64,000 nt of DNA from Serratia marcescens (GTDB lineage Bacteria; Pseudomonadota; Gammaproteobacteria; Enterobacterales; Enterobacteriaceae): positions 22,019 to 86,018 of the forward strand of contig JADMXW010000025.1 of the NCBI GenBank assembly GCA_015548865.1, read 5' to 3'. Numbering within the stretch: the first letter of the stretch is position 1; every line of letters starts with the position of its first letter. The position numbers and the translations under genes were made by a program. Positions 23,379 through 32,991 of the stretch are shown piece by piece. The notes under the pieces were generated by a model. That model was not told where the DNA came from and ran no database searches. It saw only the letters and a list, made by a program, of their open reading frames with translations.

Positions 23379-24479
23379 TCACAGCATAATTGTCATCAAA
23401 TAGGCCGCAAATAGAGCTAAATGTGCGCTGCCGTTCAAAACGTTGGTTCTACCGGTTGAGAACGAAATATGACACAACATCAGTACCGAGACCATGACGA
23501 CGATGCTTGGCATTTCCAAACCAAAGTTCAGCGTATTTCCCGTCAAGCTTGCGATGACGGTTACCGCAGGCACTGTGAGTGAAATGGTTGCGAGTACCGA
23601 TCCGAAGAACAGATTCATCGCACGCTGCACTTGATTACGCAGCACGGCTTTAATAGCGCCCAATCCTTCAGGAGAGAGGATCAATAGCGCGACCAGAAAG
23701 CCGGTAAATTGCTCAGGTGCGTTCATCCGCGTCAACAGCGCGTTTAACGGTGCGGAGTCCATCTTGGTAATGCTGATCACCGCCACCAGATGAATCAGCA
23801 ACCAGGCCGTGTGCCACAGGGAACTGTGTGCAGAGGGTTTGCCGTGGTGCGGATCGCCGTCGTCACTTTCGTCTTCATGTTCATAGACGAACAGGCTCTG
23901 GTGCGTACGCGTTTGAATGAGCAGAAAGACCCCGTACATGGCAGCGGAAATGAGCGCAATAATCAACGCCTGGCCGGTGGTGAAATTACCGCCCGGTAGA
24001 GAGGTAGGAAAGACTAACACAATAATAGCCAGTGGGAAAATGGCCATCAGGTATTGTTTGATGCCAATCAGGTTCACATGCTGAGTGGCAAATTTTCTCC
24101 CACCCAGCAGTAAGGCGAATCCGACAAGACCGCCGCTGACAATCATGATGATCGAATAAAGCGTGTCGCGCATCAAGTCAGGCCCCGCATCGCCAGTGGC
24201 CATCAGAGCAGAGATCAGGCTGACTTCCAAAATAACGACAGAGAGGCTGAGGATCAAAGAGCCGTAGGGTTCGCCCAGTCGATGGGCCAGCACGTCGGCA
24301 TGGCGTACCACGCTAAAGGCGCTGGCGAGGATACCCACTAAAGCAATAAAGTTGATGCCGAGGATGGCAACCAGATGCTGTGCATCACTCCACTGTAACA
24401 AGACAAACAGTGCAATAATGGGAAAGATCAACGAATATTCATGGTGACGCGTTTTGATCACCTCAGTTTGCGACTTCAT
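23379..24479 (-). CDS. chaA: Sodium-potassium/proton antiporter ChaA
   Basis: 366 residues, identical in length to E. coli ChaA from this start. CaCA family with about 11 membrane helices and two alpha-repeat signatures: GEPYGSLILSLSVVILEVSL near 75-95 and SPEGLGAIKAVLRNQVQRAMN near 260-280. An acidic and histidine-rich cytoplasmic loop (EHEDESDDGDPHHGK) near 195-210 separates the halves. It exports calcium, sodium or potassium for protons at high pH. MKSQTEV was chosen on length and on AAGGA upstream. chaB, found next to chaA in E. coli, is absent. Confidence 0.93.
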   Translation of the reverse strand: MKSQTEVIKTRHHEYSLIFPIIALFVLLQWSDAQHLVAILGINFIALVGILASAFSVVRHADVLAHRLGEPYGSLILSLSVVILEVSLISALMATGDAGPDLMRDTLYSIIMIVSGGLVGFALLLGGRKFATQHVNLIGIKQYLMAIFPLAIIVLVFPTSLPGGNFTTGQALIIALISAAMYGVFLLIQTRTHQSLFVYEHEDESDDGDPHHGKPSAHSSLWHTAWLLIHLVAVISITKMDSAPLNALLTRMNAPEQFTGFLVALLILSPEGLGAIKAVLRNQVQRAMNLFFGSVLATISLTVPAVTVIASLTGNTLNFGLEMPSIVVMVSVLMLCHISFSTGRTNVLNGSAHLALFAAYLMTIML

Positions 24480-24776
24480 GGCAGGCGGTTCCTTATCAAA
24501 ATGTTGCATTTTACTGGCTGTGCCGCACGCCATTTTGTTCTCTTAATATGAGCTCCGCGATAGAAACGGTGATTCATATGCAAGGATGTGACGTTGCGGA
24601 AAAAGTTACTTACAGGTAGTTATAGCCTAAAAAACAAAAGCAGATTAACAGAATACGCGCAGCAGACGGGAGATTTTAAGTAATTTTACATTCTTGGAGA
24701 GAAATATGAGATAAGTGGGGAGAATTCAATACTTTTCTCCCCATTGCATTGATGTACCTAATGAATTTCAGATGAT

Positions 24777-25607
24777 TTAGTCATCTGGGTTATCCATAAC
24801 ATCATGACGTTTCTGGTGATAATCCTCTTCGTTTAACCCTTCACGCCAGTATGGCACTGCATAGAGCTGATTTCTGTCAACATCCAGTTCTCGCCTTAGA
24901 TAACGGCGCAATTGCACCACAATGCGGTCTTCTCCCGCCAACCAGAAAAAAGCGTTGCGGATATCAACGTCACGCGTTACTGCATGAAATTGTTGTAGCA
25001 AGGTATCTGTATTGTCGGTGGAACCGATAATCCAATGTACGCTGAAACCTGCTGGGGCAGTCAGTGCCAAACGATCGGCTTCGTTGTCGATGCGGATAAC
25101 CGCATGGCCTGTGGCATCGGATGGCAATATATTAAGCAATGCAGCGATAGCGGGCAGAGAAGAAGGGTCGCCTGCCAAATAGTAAGCAGCGGCCACAGGA
25201 AGCATGGGATGTGGTCCACCGGGTTGGGTGATACCGACGCTGTCACCGGGCTGTGCGTTGCGAGCAAACGTTACGGCGGGACCGCCATGTTCATGCAGGG
25301 CAAATGCCACATCCACTTCACCCAGTTCAGGCCGGAAAGCATAAAGGGTATAGGTACGCACGAATGGGCGCGCTTGACCTTCCGGCCATTGCGGACCTCG
25401 CTCTCCCAATGTGGGTAACGTAGGTACGCTTTGACCAGGACGGGCTAAAAACAGTTTGATGTGAGCTGCATGCCGTCCGGCCGCCGGGTAATCGCGTAAA
25501 GCGTCACCGTGAAAGGTGATACAGCGTAAATGTGGGGAAAGGTCAGTGACACTTTTTACTTGAATTAATCGGGGTTGGGTTGGGCGAAAACCTGTTGGAT
25601 GAGCCAT
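24777..25607 (-). CDS. Siderophore-interacting protein, FAD-dependent ferric reductase (ViuB/YqjH type)
   Basis: 276 residues. The N-terminal FAD-binding barrel (about 15-130) contains the flavin motif RTYTLY near 85 and the conserved DVAFALHEHGGPAVTFA. The C-terminal NAD(P)H-binding half (about 135-250) contains AGDPSSLPAIAALL and the WLAGED signature near 220. Such proteins free iron from imported ferric siderophores in the cytoplasm. A Fur box and an extended -10 lie about 230 bases upstream, separated from the gene by an ERIC-like repeat. ATG at 25607 has GGAGA upstream. Confidence 0.9.
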   Translation of the reverse strand: MAHPTGFRPTQPRLIQVKSVTDLSPHLRCITFHGDALRDYPAAGRHAAHIKLFLARPGQSVPTLPTLGERGPQWPEGQARPFVRTYTLYAFRPELGEVDVAFALHEHGGPAVTFARNAQPGDSVGITQPGGPHPMLPVAAAYYLAGDPSSLPAIAALLNILPSDATGHAVIRIDNEADRLALTAPAGFSVHWIIGSTDNTDTLLQQFHAVTRDVDIRNAFFWLAGEDRIVVQLRRYLRRELDVDRNQLYAVPYWREGLNEEDYHQKRHDVMDNPDD

Positions 25608-25633
25608 TGAATTTCTCCATCATTCAGCCGGTA

Positions 25634-25811
25634 TATACCCTAAATAATTCGAGTTGCAGGACAAAACGTTTACGTTTTGAACAGCGTCTGCGCTGGCCCG
25701 TAGGGTGAACCTCAGAGATGAGGTTCATTTATCCCGATGAGCTTACTCAGGTAAGTGGTTCGGGTGACCGGGTGTAGCCAACGTACCTGTAACTTGAAGT
25801 AAGAGGGTATA
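25634..25811. repeat. ERIC-like intergenic repeat, copy C
   Basis: Starts TATACCCTAAATAATTCGAG and ends TAACTTGAAGTAAGAGGGTATA (complementary ends), with the GATGAGCTTACTCAGGTAAG centre at about 25737. It is 178 bases. It lies inside the predicted 5' leader of the siderophore-interacting gene. Confidence 0.82.
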
Positions 25812-25832
25812 ATTATTGATTTGATGGACAAT

Positions 25833-25867
25833 ATCATACCATGTTGATGATAGTGATTATCATTTTA
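25833..25867 (-). promoter_or_regulatory. Fur-regulated promoter of the siderophore-interacting gene
   Basis: GATAGTGATTATCATTT at 25849-25865 matches the 19-bp Fur consensus GATAATGATAATCATTATC at about 15 of 19 positions. On the minus strand it is followed by the extended -10 TGGTATGAT (25841-25833). Binding of Fe-Fur would cover the promoter, as expected for an iron-uptake gene. Confidence 0.75.
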
Positions 25868-26090
25868 GTGACAGGCAAAAGCACGCGCGGCTAAAAACGT
25901 AGCATTCAACATTTTTTCTTACTGTTTCAGCGTTACATTAGCCCTTTGTGATTAAGATCAAGCTTGATTGCCACACAACGAATGGCATATTCTGGGGTGA
26001 GTTGCAGGATTTTTAAGCAGTTACGCTGTCTTTGTCTGAAACACGGCAGCAGTTATTGTTCGGCTATTGGGTGTCGGGGGTTTTAAGGTA

Positions 26091-26780
26091 TTGTTAACAC
26101 GCGAGTTTTTACAAAAGGCTGATTGTGGTACGTCTTTTGGTTGTATCGAAGAAAACTTGCTGCTCACGCCTCAGCAGCGAGCGGACTCCCTGGACCAGAC
26201 GCTATCGCGTCGCCCTGACAGCCCTGTGTGGGTTTTTGGTTATGGCTCACTGATGTGGAATCCGGTATTTAATCCGGAGGAAGCGCGTTTGGCTACGCTT
26301 TCTGGCTGGCAGCGGGCATTTTGCCTGCGACTGACGGCAGGGCGTGGTACGGCAGCCCAGCCTGGGCGTATGCTGGCATTAACCCCCGGTGGGAAAACAA
26401 CCGGTATGGCATTTCGCTTACCGGAAGCGTCTCTACGCGAAGATCTGGAACTGCTTTGGAAACGCGAGATGATAACCGGTTGCTACCGTCCTGAATGGTG
26501 CGACCTGCATTGTCAAAACGGCGATATTGTCACCGCATTGGTGTTCGTTTCGCAAGAAAAACACCCGTTGATCGAAGCCGACACCTGTATCCACCGCGTT
26601 GCCCCTTTGATAGCAAAAGCCAGTGGTCCGCTGGGAACCAACGCACAATATCTGTTTGCACTGGAAGATGCGCTCAAAAAACACGGTATGGTAGATGAAT
26701 GCCTAACGGCGCTGGCACGGCGAGTACGAGAACTTCAAGAACAAACGCATCCTGAGCAAGGAGATTGGTGGGGGGTTTAG
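26091..26780 (+). CDS. chaC: Glutathione-specific gamma-glutamylcyclotransferase ChaC
   Basis: 229 residues. Cleaves glutathione to 5-oxoproline and Cys-Gly. The gamma-glutamylcyclotransferase fold has its substrate-binding loop VFGYGSLMWNP near 45-55 and the catalytic Glu in the WKREMITGCY region near 125. The best start is TTG at 26091, which aligns with the E. coli Met; an upstream TTG at 26067 is also open, and no ATG fits. It stands alone: chaA is 1.6 kb away on the other strand and chaB is missing. Confidence 0.9.
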   Translation: MLTREFLQKADCGTSFGCIEENLLLTPQQRADSLDQTLSRRPDSPVWVFGYGSLMWNPVFNPEEARLATLSGWQRAFCLRLTAGRGTAAQPGRMLALTPGGKTTGMAFRLPEASLREDLELLWKREMITGCYRPEWCDLHCQNGDIVTALVFVSQEKHPLIEADTCIHRVAPLIAKASGPLGTNAQYLFALEDALKKHGMVDECLTALARRVRELQEQTHPEQGDWWGV

Positions 26781-26808
26781 CGCCGTTGATGTGTACATCA
26801 TCGTCCTG

Positions 26809-26842
26809 TAGCCATTGACCGTGTACAGACGACCAATGGCTA
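26809..26842. terminator. Hairpin between convergent chaC and the YdiY-like gene
   Basis: TAGCCATTG and CAATGGCTA form a perfect nine-pair stem with a 16-base loop. No T run follows on either strand, so its role in termination is uncertain. Confidence 0.4.
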
Positions 26843-26852
26843 ACGAAGCCGA

Positions 26853-27899
26853 TTACCAGCCTACGCCAAGTCCCAGCGTATACATGGTGTCATCCACATC
26901 CCCTTGATTACTTTCGATGCGGGTACGTACCACGCGCATACTCAATGAAGACCAATCGGTCAACTTGAAGCGCAAGCCGCCTTCCGCTTTCAGATAAATA
27001 GGTGCGGTACTGTCAAATGACCGTCCAACTTCACCGTTAGTGAATGCTTCAATCGTTTTGCTGTACAAATAACGGTTGTAGGCCCATTTCAGACCGGCAG
27101 AGTAGAAGTTATCTTCTTTGCCTTCCGCAGTGTTTTGATAGGTAAAGGTTTGGCTGTTGACCAGAGACGTCAGTGAGAAAGCGCCTAAATCGTTATCCCA
27201 AAACTGATAACCAGGACCAAGACCGAACGAACGGTTTACCTTGATATCCTCGATCCAATCACGTTTGTAATAGTAACGAGACTGAACGAACCATTGCTCA
27301 TCCAGGAACTTATCCAGTGCGTATTCACCAGATGCGTTCTTGGTGCTGCGCACATCGTTTTCTGTGGCTTCATGGTAGGTACCATCGACGTTGTGACGCC
27401 AGGTACCATGACGCATCCGGGTGTTGAGGGTGACGTCATAATTTTCCGTCTCGGTAGAGCTTTTCCGGTGTGACATTCCTGCATCGATGTTGCCTTTCCA
27501 GGAGAAATCAGTGACCAACGGTTTGGCGGCAACGATCGATTTGATGTTGGTCAACGCCAGCGTTTGTTCCCCTTGTTCACCACCGGCAGGGTTCCCTACC
27601 ACGGAGCGAGTTTCACCCGCTTTCAGGCGGGGGTAGAGTACACCATTTTCATAGCGCTCGCCTTGGATCACCAACCCATGGTCAGATTCAAAGGTTTTAA
27701 CCTGATCCCAAGCAACGGAGACGCTGCCTGCATAATCAGTGGTGATAAAGAGTTTGCCGCCGTCAAGCAGCGTGATTTTCCCGGTAATTTTGTCCCCGTT
27801 GTTAAGCCAGACCGTGTCGGCATAGCTTACAGACGTGCCAGCAGTCGCCAGAGCGAAGGCCAGCCCCAGGGAAGATAATGTGCGTTTGGTATGTGTCAT
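26853..27899 (-). CDS. YdiY-like outer membrane protein (DUF481)
   Basis: 348 residues. Signal peptide to about residue 27 (VSYA cleavage). A small N-terminal domain (about 28-125; DTVWLNNGDKITGKI, a sheet-rich motif) precedes a DUF481 beta-barrel domain (about 135-348) with alternating hydrophobic strands and a terminal aromatic (GVGW), the usual signal for outer membrane barrel insertion. The function of the family is unknown. It is convergent with chaC. No clear ribosome site precedes the ATG. Confidence 0.8.
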   Translation of the reverse strand: MTHTKRTLSSLGLAFALATAGTSVSYADTVWLNNGDKITGKITLLDGGKLFITTDYAGSVSVAWDQVKTFESDHGLVIQGERYENGVLYPRLKAGETRSVVGNPAGGEQGEQTLALTNIKSIVAAKPLVTDFSWKGNIDAGMSHRKSSTETENYDVTLNTRMRHGTWRHNVDGTYHEATENDVRSTKNASGEYALDKFLDEQWFVQSRYYYKRDWIEDIKVNRSFGLGPGYQFWDNDLGAFSLTSLVNSQTFTYQNTAEGKEDNFYSAGLKWAYNRYLYSKTIEAFTNGEVGRSFDSTAPIYLKAEGGLRFKLTDWSSLSMRVVRTRIESNQGDVDDTMYTLGLGVGW

Positions 27900-28163
27900 T
27901 TTCTGGAGATAATACAGTGGAAGTCGTTGATGAATAATGCTGCCAATGGCGCTGGCTAAAGCGGTTGAGCCGGTAAACTCGGCAGCGCAAACAGTAACAG
28001 GAAATGTGACCTGGCTCTACAATAAAACATCAATTCGTTAGAATCTAAATTGTTATAAAACATATCACTCATGATTTACCGATATAACGGGATCAAAATC
28101 ACATTTCACTTTGCTGGCATTGCTCTCTCTACTGCAGGTGGGGCAATAGAGAGAGGGTGCGAG

Positions 28164-29456
28164 TCACGCCGTTTGTTGCGGCTTACGTATGTTCCGCTCA
28201 GGGCGTGTTTTTCTTGGCAGAAAGCGTGAAGTCAGCAACTGACGTACTCGTGTGACGACCTGTTCCTGAAACAGTAAGCAAATGATCACCGTTGCGAGTA
28301 AAAATATGCCGTACCCTGGCAGTGAAAGCTGCACGTTTCCTGCCGCTACGGCGCACTGTTCCCAATCACTAAAGCAGGCTAAAGGATCGCCGCGCAATAG
28401 CTGCTCTAGCGTGCGAAACAGGTTAAACAGCGGGACATGCAGCGCAAAAATGGAGAGTGAGGCAGCACCCAGACGCGGTGACCAACGGCGCAGCCAATGG
28501 CTGTCTGGATCGCGAGCCAAAGCGCTCAGACACACTAATCCTACCTGTGCGGGTAACAGCAGACCATTGTGCAACAGGAAATACCAGTAGGCTTCACCGT
28601 TGGTGAACAGCCAGGCACCTGCAATAAAGTTCAGAAAAATGAACGTAGCAATGCCAACACGTTGACCACCGGTGAGTGGTGTTCTTGCACGATCGCGATA
28701 ATGGCGGAATAGGGCATAGCCTAGAATGCCGGCCAGAAATTCCGGCAAACGGAAAATAGGTCCGCGTTGCAACAAGCCCGTATAGGGCATGCCAAATTGC
28801 TGCTTCCAGATAACCCAGGCTGGGGGGATCAGGTATAGCAAGCAAATAATGCCCAGCCAAATCCAGGGATGACGGCTGTTCAATAACCGTGGACCCAGTG
28901 CAGGAAACAGCAGATAGAAGAAAAACAGCGTAGAGAGCGACCACAACGGTGCGTTGAACGTCAGAAAATAGGGGTTCCAGGCTTGTAGCATGAATACTTG
29001 CAACAGACCGTTGAAGAGCAACTGCGCATTAGTCATATAATGACGCAGGCTTTCCGGATCGACATTAGGTTCGTTAGTGTCATAAATGACAAAGCGAGCG
29101 CTGGCCACCTGACCTTCCGGCGGTACTGCCAGCCATTGCATCAGGGTGACGACGGCAATAGACGCGAGTAATGCCATAATGTGGATAGGGTAGAGATTGA
29201 ACAGCCGCTTAGCCAGAAAATGGCGAGCGGGTTCTCGCAACTCTCCACCGCGAATATAAACGTGGGCCAGTAAAAAACCGGAAAGCACGAAAAAGGTACT
29301 GGTGGCGAAAAAACCCATACTGGTCAATTCACTTAAAAAAGGCACGCGTTTTATCTGGGGATAAACATGTGCAGTGTGATAAATCATCACATAGCAGCCG
29401 AGCAGAAAACGCAGCCATTCCAGTCCGATAAAGCGTTCTGTACGCGGTTTAATCAT
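28164..29456 (-). CDS. Membrane-bound acyltransferase (acyltransferase 3 family)
   Basis: About 430 residues and about 10 membrane helices. The N-terminal signature RFIGLEWLRFLLGCYVMIYH holds the catalytic-type R and H; FFVLSGFLLAHVY follows near 50. Members O-acylate surface sugars, glucans or antibiotics in the inner membrane. The basic C-terminal tail (RFLPRKTRPERNIRKPQ) is cytoplasmic. Start MIKPRTER has AGAGGAAT upstream. No polysaccharide genes adjoin it, so the acceptor is unknown. Confidence 0.82.
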   Translation of the reverse strand: MIKPRTERFIGLEWLRFLLGCYVMIYHTAHVYPQIKRVPFLSELTSMGFFATSTFFVLSGFLLAHVYIRGGELREPARHFLAKRLFNLYPIHIMALLASIAVVTLMQWLAVPPEGQVASARFVIYDTNEPNVDPESLRHYMTNAQLLFNGLLQVFMLQAWNPYFLTFNAPLWSLSTLFFFYLLFPALGPRLLNSRHPWIWLGIICLLYLIPPAWVIWKQQFGMPYTGLLQRGPIFRLPEFLAGILGYALFRHYRDRARTPLTGGQRVGIATFIFLNFIAGAWLFTNGEAYWYFLLHNGLLLPAQVGLVCLSALARDPDSHWLRRWSPRLGAASLSIFALHVPLFNLFRTLEQLLRGDPLACFSDWEQCAVAAGNVQLSLPGYGIFLLATVIICLLFQEQVVTRVRQLLTSRFLPRKTRPERNIRKPQQTA

Positions 29457-29814
29457 GATTATTCCTCTGTGCCCAACAGCGATGAGCATAAAGCAAGCTG
29501 GCGTGACCAATCATTGCTGTGGCAAATATCAAAAAACGATTCCTAAAGTGAGTTTAGCGAAGGAAATTCAGGGAATAAGTAGGATTATGACGATAATCTC
29601 CAATCTCGTTTAAGAATGGTTTACTATTCATCGTGTTACTTAACGAACTGAAAAGAAACGTAAAGTTTTCTAAAGAGGGCGTTTTTTATTTGTCATCGAA
29701 ATCTGGTTTTGCAAGTGGATGAAACCCGAACGAACGCATGAGCGATTTTAATGTTTATGAGGTCCTGGCAGGTCGCAGGACAGCGCTAAGCCATCTGGCA
29801 ATCAAGGAGTAACA
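29457..29814. other. Divergent intergenic region, no feature recognised
   Basis: 358 bases between the acyltransferase and the PhzF gene. The left part is AT-rich and must hold both promoters. No repeat, small ORF or known operator was seen. Confidence 0.45.
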
Positions 29815-30603
29815 ATGTTAACTGTGGATTTTTATCTGGTAGATGCGTTCACACAGCACACTTTTGGTGGAAATGCCGCCGCAGTATGCCCACTGACAGC
29901 GTGGTTGCCGGATGAGCGCTTATTGCAGATGTCGCGCCAGCACAACCAGTCGGAAACGGCTTTTTTTGTGCCGACAGAGCAGGGCTTTGCGTTACGGTGG
30001 TTCACAACGCAGGGCGAAATTAATTTGTGTGGTCATGCAACATTAGCCGCCGCACATGTGATTTTTACCACCATGGGTTATCCGGGGGATACTGTCCGTT
30101 TCTCTACCCGTTTTGTGGGAGAGCTGACGGTGACACGTAGCGATGCTGGGTTGACGCTGGATTTCCCTGCCTGGAAAACGGAGCCGGTAACACCGCCGCC
30201 ACTGTTGTTGCAGTGTTTAGGGATACAAAAGGCTGTTGAGGTGCGGGCGGCGCGCGACTATCTGGTCGTGCTGGAAAATCAGCAACAAGTAGAAGCACTA
30301 ACGCCAGATATTCACGCCATGAAACCCTTGGGCAAACTGGTTTGCGTTACGGCACCGGGAGACGACTATGATTTTGTCAGCCGGTTTTTCTGCCCAGGAG
30401 AGGCCGTTGCGGAAGACCCGGTGACCGGCTCGGCACACAGCATGTTAATTCCCTATTGGCACAGGCGGTTAGGCAAAACGACGATGCGTGCGCGTCAGGT
30501 ATCTGAACGCGGCGGCGATTTGCATTGCCAGTGGCTAGGTGAGCGGGTATTGATTGGGGGTCAAGCCGTCACCTATCTGGAAGGCAAAATCTTCCTGCGA
30601 TAG
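29815..30603 (+). CDS. PhzF-family isomerase/epimerase-like protein
   Basis: 262 residues with the two-lobed diaminopimelate epimerase fold. The N-terminal lobe shows VDAFTQHTFGGNAAAV and the catalytic glutamate in NQSETAFF near 45. A second signature, EDPVTGSAHSML, lies near 200. These proteins isomerise small carboxylic substrates; most family members outside phenazine clusters have no assigned substrate, and no phenazine genes are present here. The ribosome site AAGGAG is six bases before the ATG. It is followed by a long gap and appears to be monocistronic. Confidence 0.85.
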   Translation: MLTVDFYLVDAFTQHTFGGNAAAVCPLTAWLPDERLLQMSRQHNQSETAFFVPTEQGFALRWFTTQGEINLCGHATLAAAHVIFTTMGYPGDTVRFSTRFVGELTVTRSDAGLTLDFPAWKTEPVTPPPLLLQCLGIQKAVEVRAARDYLVVLENQQQVEALTPDIHAMKPLGKLVCVTAPGDDYDFVSRFFCPGEAVAEDPVTGSAHSMLIPYWHRRLGKTTMRARQVSERGGDLHCQWLGERVLIGGQAVTYLEGKIFLR

Positions 30604-30874
30604 ATCGGTGCATCGTTTCGCTGGGATGGCGCTTATGGCGTCGCTCGGCGATTAAGGTATCTTGCTCGCGTGGTGTGAGTTGTTAAATGTTGCGATTGCT
30701 ACCCTGACGGTTTTATCTCAGGCTTGTGACGCTACGACGATGGGAAGTAAGCTGTGCTACGTCGAGCGTTAGCGATATTCTCATTCAGCCGCTTGATGCG
30801 CCTTTGGAGTGCGTCGGTGGAATACCTCACGCGTCGTTATCCGTTAGTGTACAATCGTCACTAAAACCTGTTAA

Positions 30875-30908
30875 TAAACAATCCCGCCATATCTGGCGGG
30901 ATTGTTTA
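30875..30908. terminator. Bidirectional terminator between phzF-like and ulaA-like genes
   Basis: A strong hairpin with arms AACAATCCCGCCA and TGGCGGGATTGTT and loop TATC, with A/T ends on both sides. It lies 14 bases from the ulaA-like stop and ends both convergent transcripts. The rest of the 319-base gap shows no gene. Confidence 0.8.
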
Positions 30909-30922
30909 CCTCTGTATTGCAG

Positions 30923-32200
30923 TTATTTAAACAGTCCCAGCAAATAATTCAGGATCAGAGACGGAAGAGTAAAATCAGGATCGGCAAAGGTCACACCTTT
31001 GGCACCCAGATCGGCAAACAACGGCAGCGTGAGGGCCGGCAATACGCACAGCAGCAGCCCATTGATAAAGCTGGCGATGATGGCACCTCTGAATCCGCCG
31101 GTCGCGTTGCCGAAAATGGCTGCTGCGCCGCCGGTAATAAAGCTCGCCATGATACCGGGTACAATAATAGGCAGACCGATAAACGGAAAAATCAGAATAC
31201 AAATCAGCTCAACCAGGAAACTCACCAAAAAACCGATCAGTGTTGCGTTCGGCGCTTTATCAAACAACACCATCACGTCAACCGCAGGCACTGCGCCGGG
31301 TGCGAAGACTTTGGCAAATCCTTTAAATGCCGGAACGATTTCAGCCGTGAATAGCCCTACGCCTGCTTTTGCCAAATAGAGACCACAGGCGAAGGTAGCG
31401 GATTGTTCCAAAATGAAGATCAGCACGTTTTTATCCGCCGCACCGCTACCATACACCATCACCATGGCGTCTTTAATTTGTGGTTGGGTGGCAAATATGC
31501 AGGAAATGACCAGCAAGATCAGCATGGTCAACAACGTGGCCACATTGGGTTCGCGCAAAAAGTCGAAACGATTGCTGATTTCCAAATGCTCGGTGTCATG
31601 CTTGGTGTTACCAAACCATTTCCCCATGTAAGAGCCGAGAATATAGGAAGAAATTGCCGCATGAGAAATAGAATATTCATCAGACCCGATGATTTTACGG
31701 CTGAATCGCCCCAAGACATGAGGTGCAAATGCCATGTAGAACCCGATGAATGCTGATGCGATGATGATGATAGACACCACGCTGTAACCCAATTGCGCCA
31801 ATACGGCAGTCAGTGCGAATGCCATAAATAGCACCAGATGCAGCGATAAATAGATATTTTTCATGCGTGTAAAGCGCGCTAACAGGATATTGATGATCAT
31901 AGAGAACAGCAATATCAACGCTGCAGTAGCACCTATTTTATCAATGGTTGCCGCCATGATGGCTTCATTACTGGGTACCACGCCAACAATATTAAATGCG
32001 TGAGAAAATAAGCTGCTAAAAGCGGTAAGCACTTTCATTAAAATGCCTCCACCCACTTTTATCATGGTAAAGCCAATAAAGGAGAGAAATGTCCCAGTTA
32101 TTAATCGAGAAAGTGTGGCCTTTTGGAATAATAATCCTAAAAAAGCAACAATAGCGATGATGACAGACGGCGTTTTAACCAGACTTAACAATATGTCCAT
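30923..32200 (-). CDS. PTS IIC component of the ascorbate (UlaA) family
   Basis: 425 residues and about 10-11 membrane helices. The sequence matches the UlaA/SgaT family: an N-terminal LIxGTFLSFIGFTMIKVGGG block, the central SDEYSISHAAISSYILGSYMGKWFGN (about 175-200) and the PAVDVMVLFDKAPNATLIGFL block near 305. UlaA imports and phosphorylates L-ascorbate, but needs IIB (UlaB) and IIA (UlaC). Neither is encoded nearby, nor are the ula catabolic genes, so it must borrow them, carry a different substrate, or be a remnant. E. coli UlaA is about 465 residues, so this protein is slightly short. Confidence 0.8.
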   Translation of the reverse strand: MDILLSLVKTPSVIIAIVAFLGLLFQKATLSRLITGTFLSFIGFTMIKVGGGILMKVLTAFSSLFSHAFNIVGVVPSNEAIMAATIDKIGATAALILLFSMIINILLARFTRMKNIYLSLHLVLFMAFALTAVLAQLGYSVVSIIIIASAFIGFYMAFAPHVLGRFSRKIIGSDEYSISHAAISSYILGSYMGKWFGNTKHDTEHLEISNRFDFLREPNVATLLTMLILLVISCIFATQPQIKDAMVMVYGSGAADKNVLIFILEQSATFACGLYLAKAGVGLFTAEIVPAFKGFAKVFAPGAVPAVDVMVLFDKAPNATLIGFLVSFLVELICILIFPFIGLPIIVPGIMASFITGGAAAIFGNATGGFRGAIIASFINGLLLCVLPALTLPLFADLGAKGVTFADPDFTLPSLILNYLLGLFK

Positions 32201-32335
32201 GTTGACCCTGTATAGATATAGTGAGAGCTAACGTGTTTGCATAGCTGGCGTTGTGTACACACCAGGCGTGGCGGTACATGGAAACGGGGCGAGCCTGTTT
32301 CCACCGCTGTCATGCAACAGTCGTTGGTGTTATTA

Positions 32336-32482
32336 AGAGCCTATCCCATTAGGGTTATTTCATGTGCCATGTTGCTTCCGGACGGCACTCGACATCATCA
32401 CGTACACGATGTACGCGCCAGTTCCTGCGAGCTGTCCGCAATCAGACTGGCTGAGCTAATTATACCTACTGGGATAGGCTCT
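32336..32482. repeat. MITE-like element with AGAGCCTATCCCA termini, copy D
   Basis: AGAGCCTATCCCATTAG at 32336-32352 and its near-perfect inverted copy (16 of 17 positions) ending at 32482 bound a 147-base element without a coding frame. A second element with the same ends lies at 49565-49625. Confidence 0.65.
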
Positions 32483-32991
32483 ATGTATTGATAATTTATA
32501 CTTACGATAATCCTTGCCACATTACTACAGCACGAATAATAAATTTCTCTCAGCGTATTTTTTATAATATGAGATCTGAATCTAAAAATCAAAACATCGT
32601 TCCAAAATTGTAAAACAATGTTTCTATGTGATTGTATATAAGATTATTACTAATTTACTGAAAGCATTTTTATTTTTAACGGTTGCGTTTTGTTGTTGGT
32701 TAATTGTTTGTTATGGTTTTTTTATAAAATATAATTTAACGAAGTTTTATCAGTAGAATAGTTTTTACTTGGTGTTTCAAGTATGAAACACCATTATGGT
32801 AAATATGATGATTTATCTTATATTCGATTTTCATATTCAATCTTAACGCATTAATTTCCAACCAAACTGGCCATAAAAATCATCAGTGCAAGAGATCTCT
32901 CTCGCTGTCATTTTTGCCTATACTTGATGAAGTACGTGGCGTTCGCGTGTGTCTTAGATGCGCGTTTTCATGGATAAAACACGAGGTGGTT
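32483..32991. other. AT-rich intergenic region upstream of the GlsB-like gene
   Basis: About 500 bases, much richer in A/T than the surroundings between 32490 and 32880. It has no convincing ORF on either strand. It should hold the promoters of the ulaA-like gene and the GlsB-like gene, and could bind H-NS-type silencers. Confidence 0.4.
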
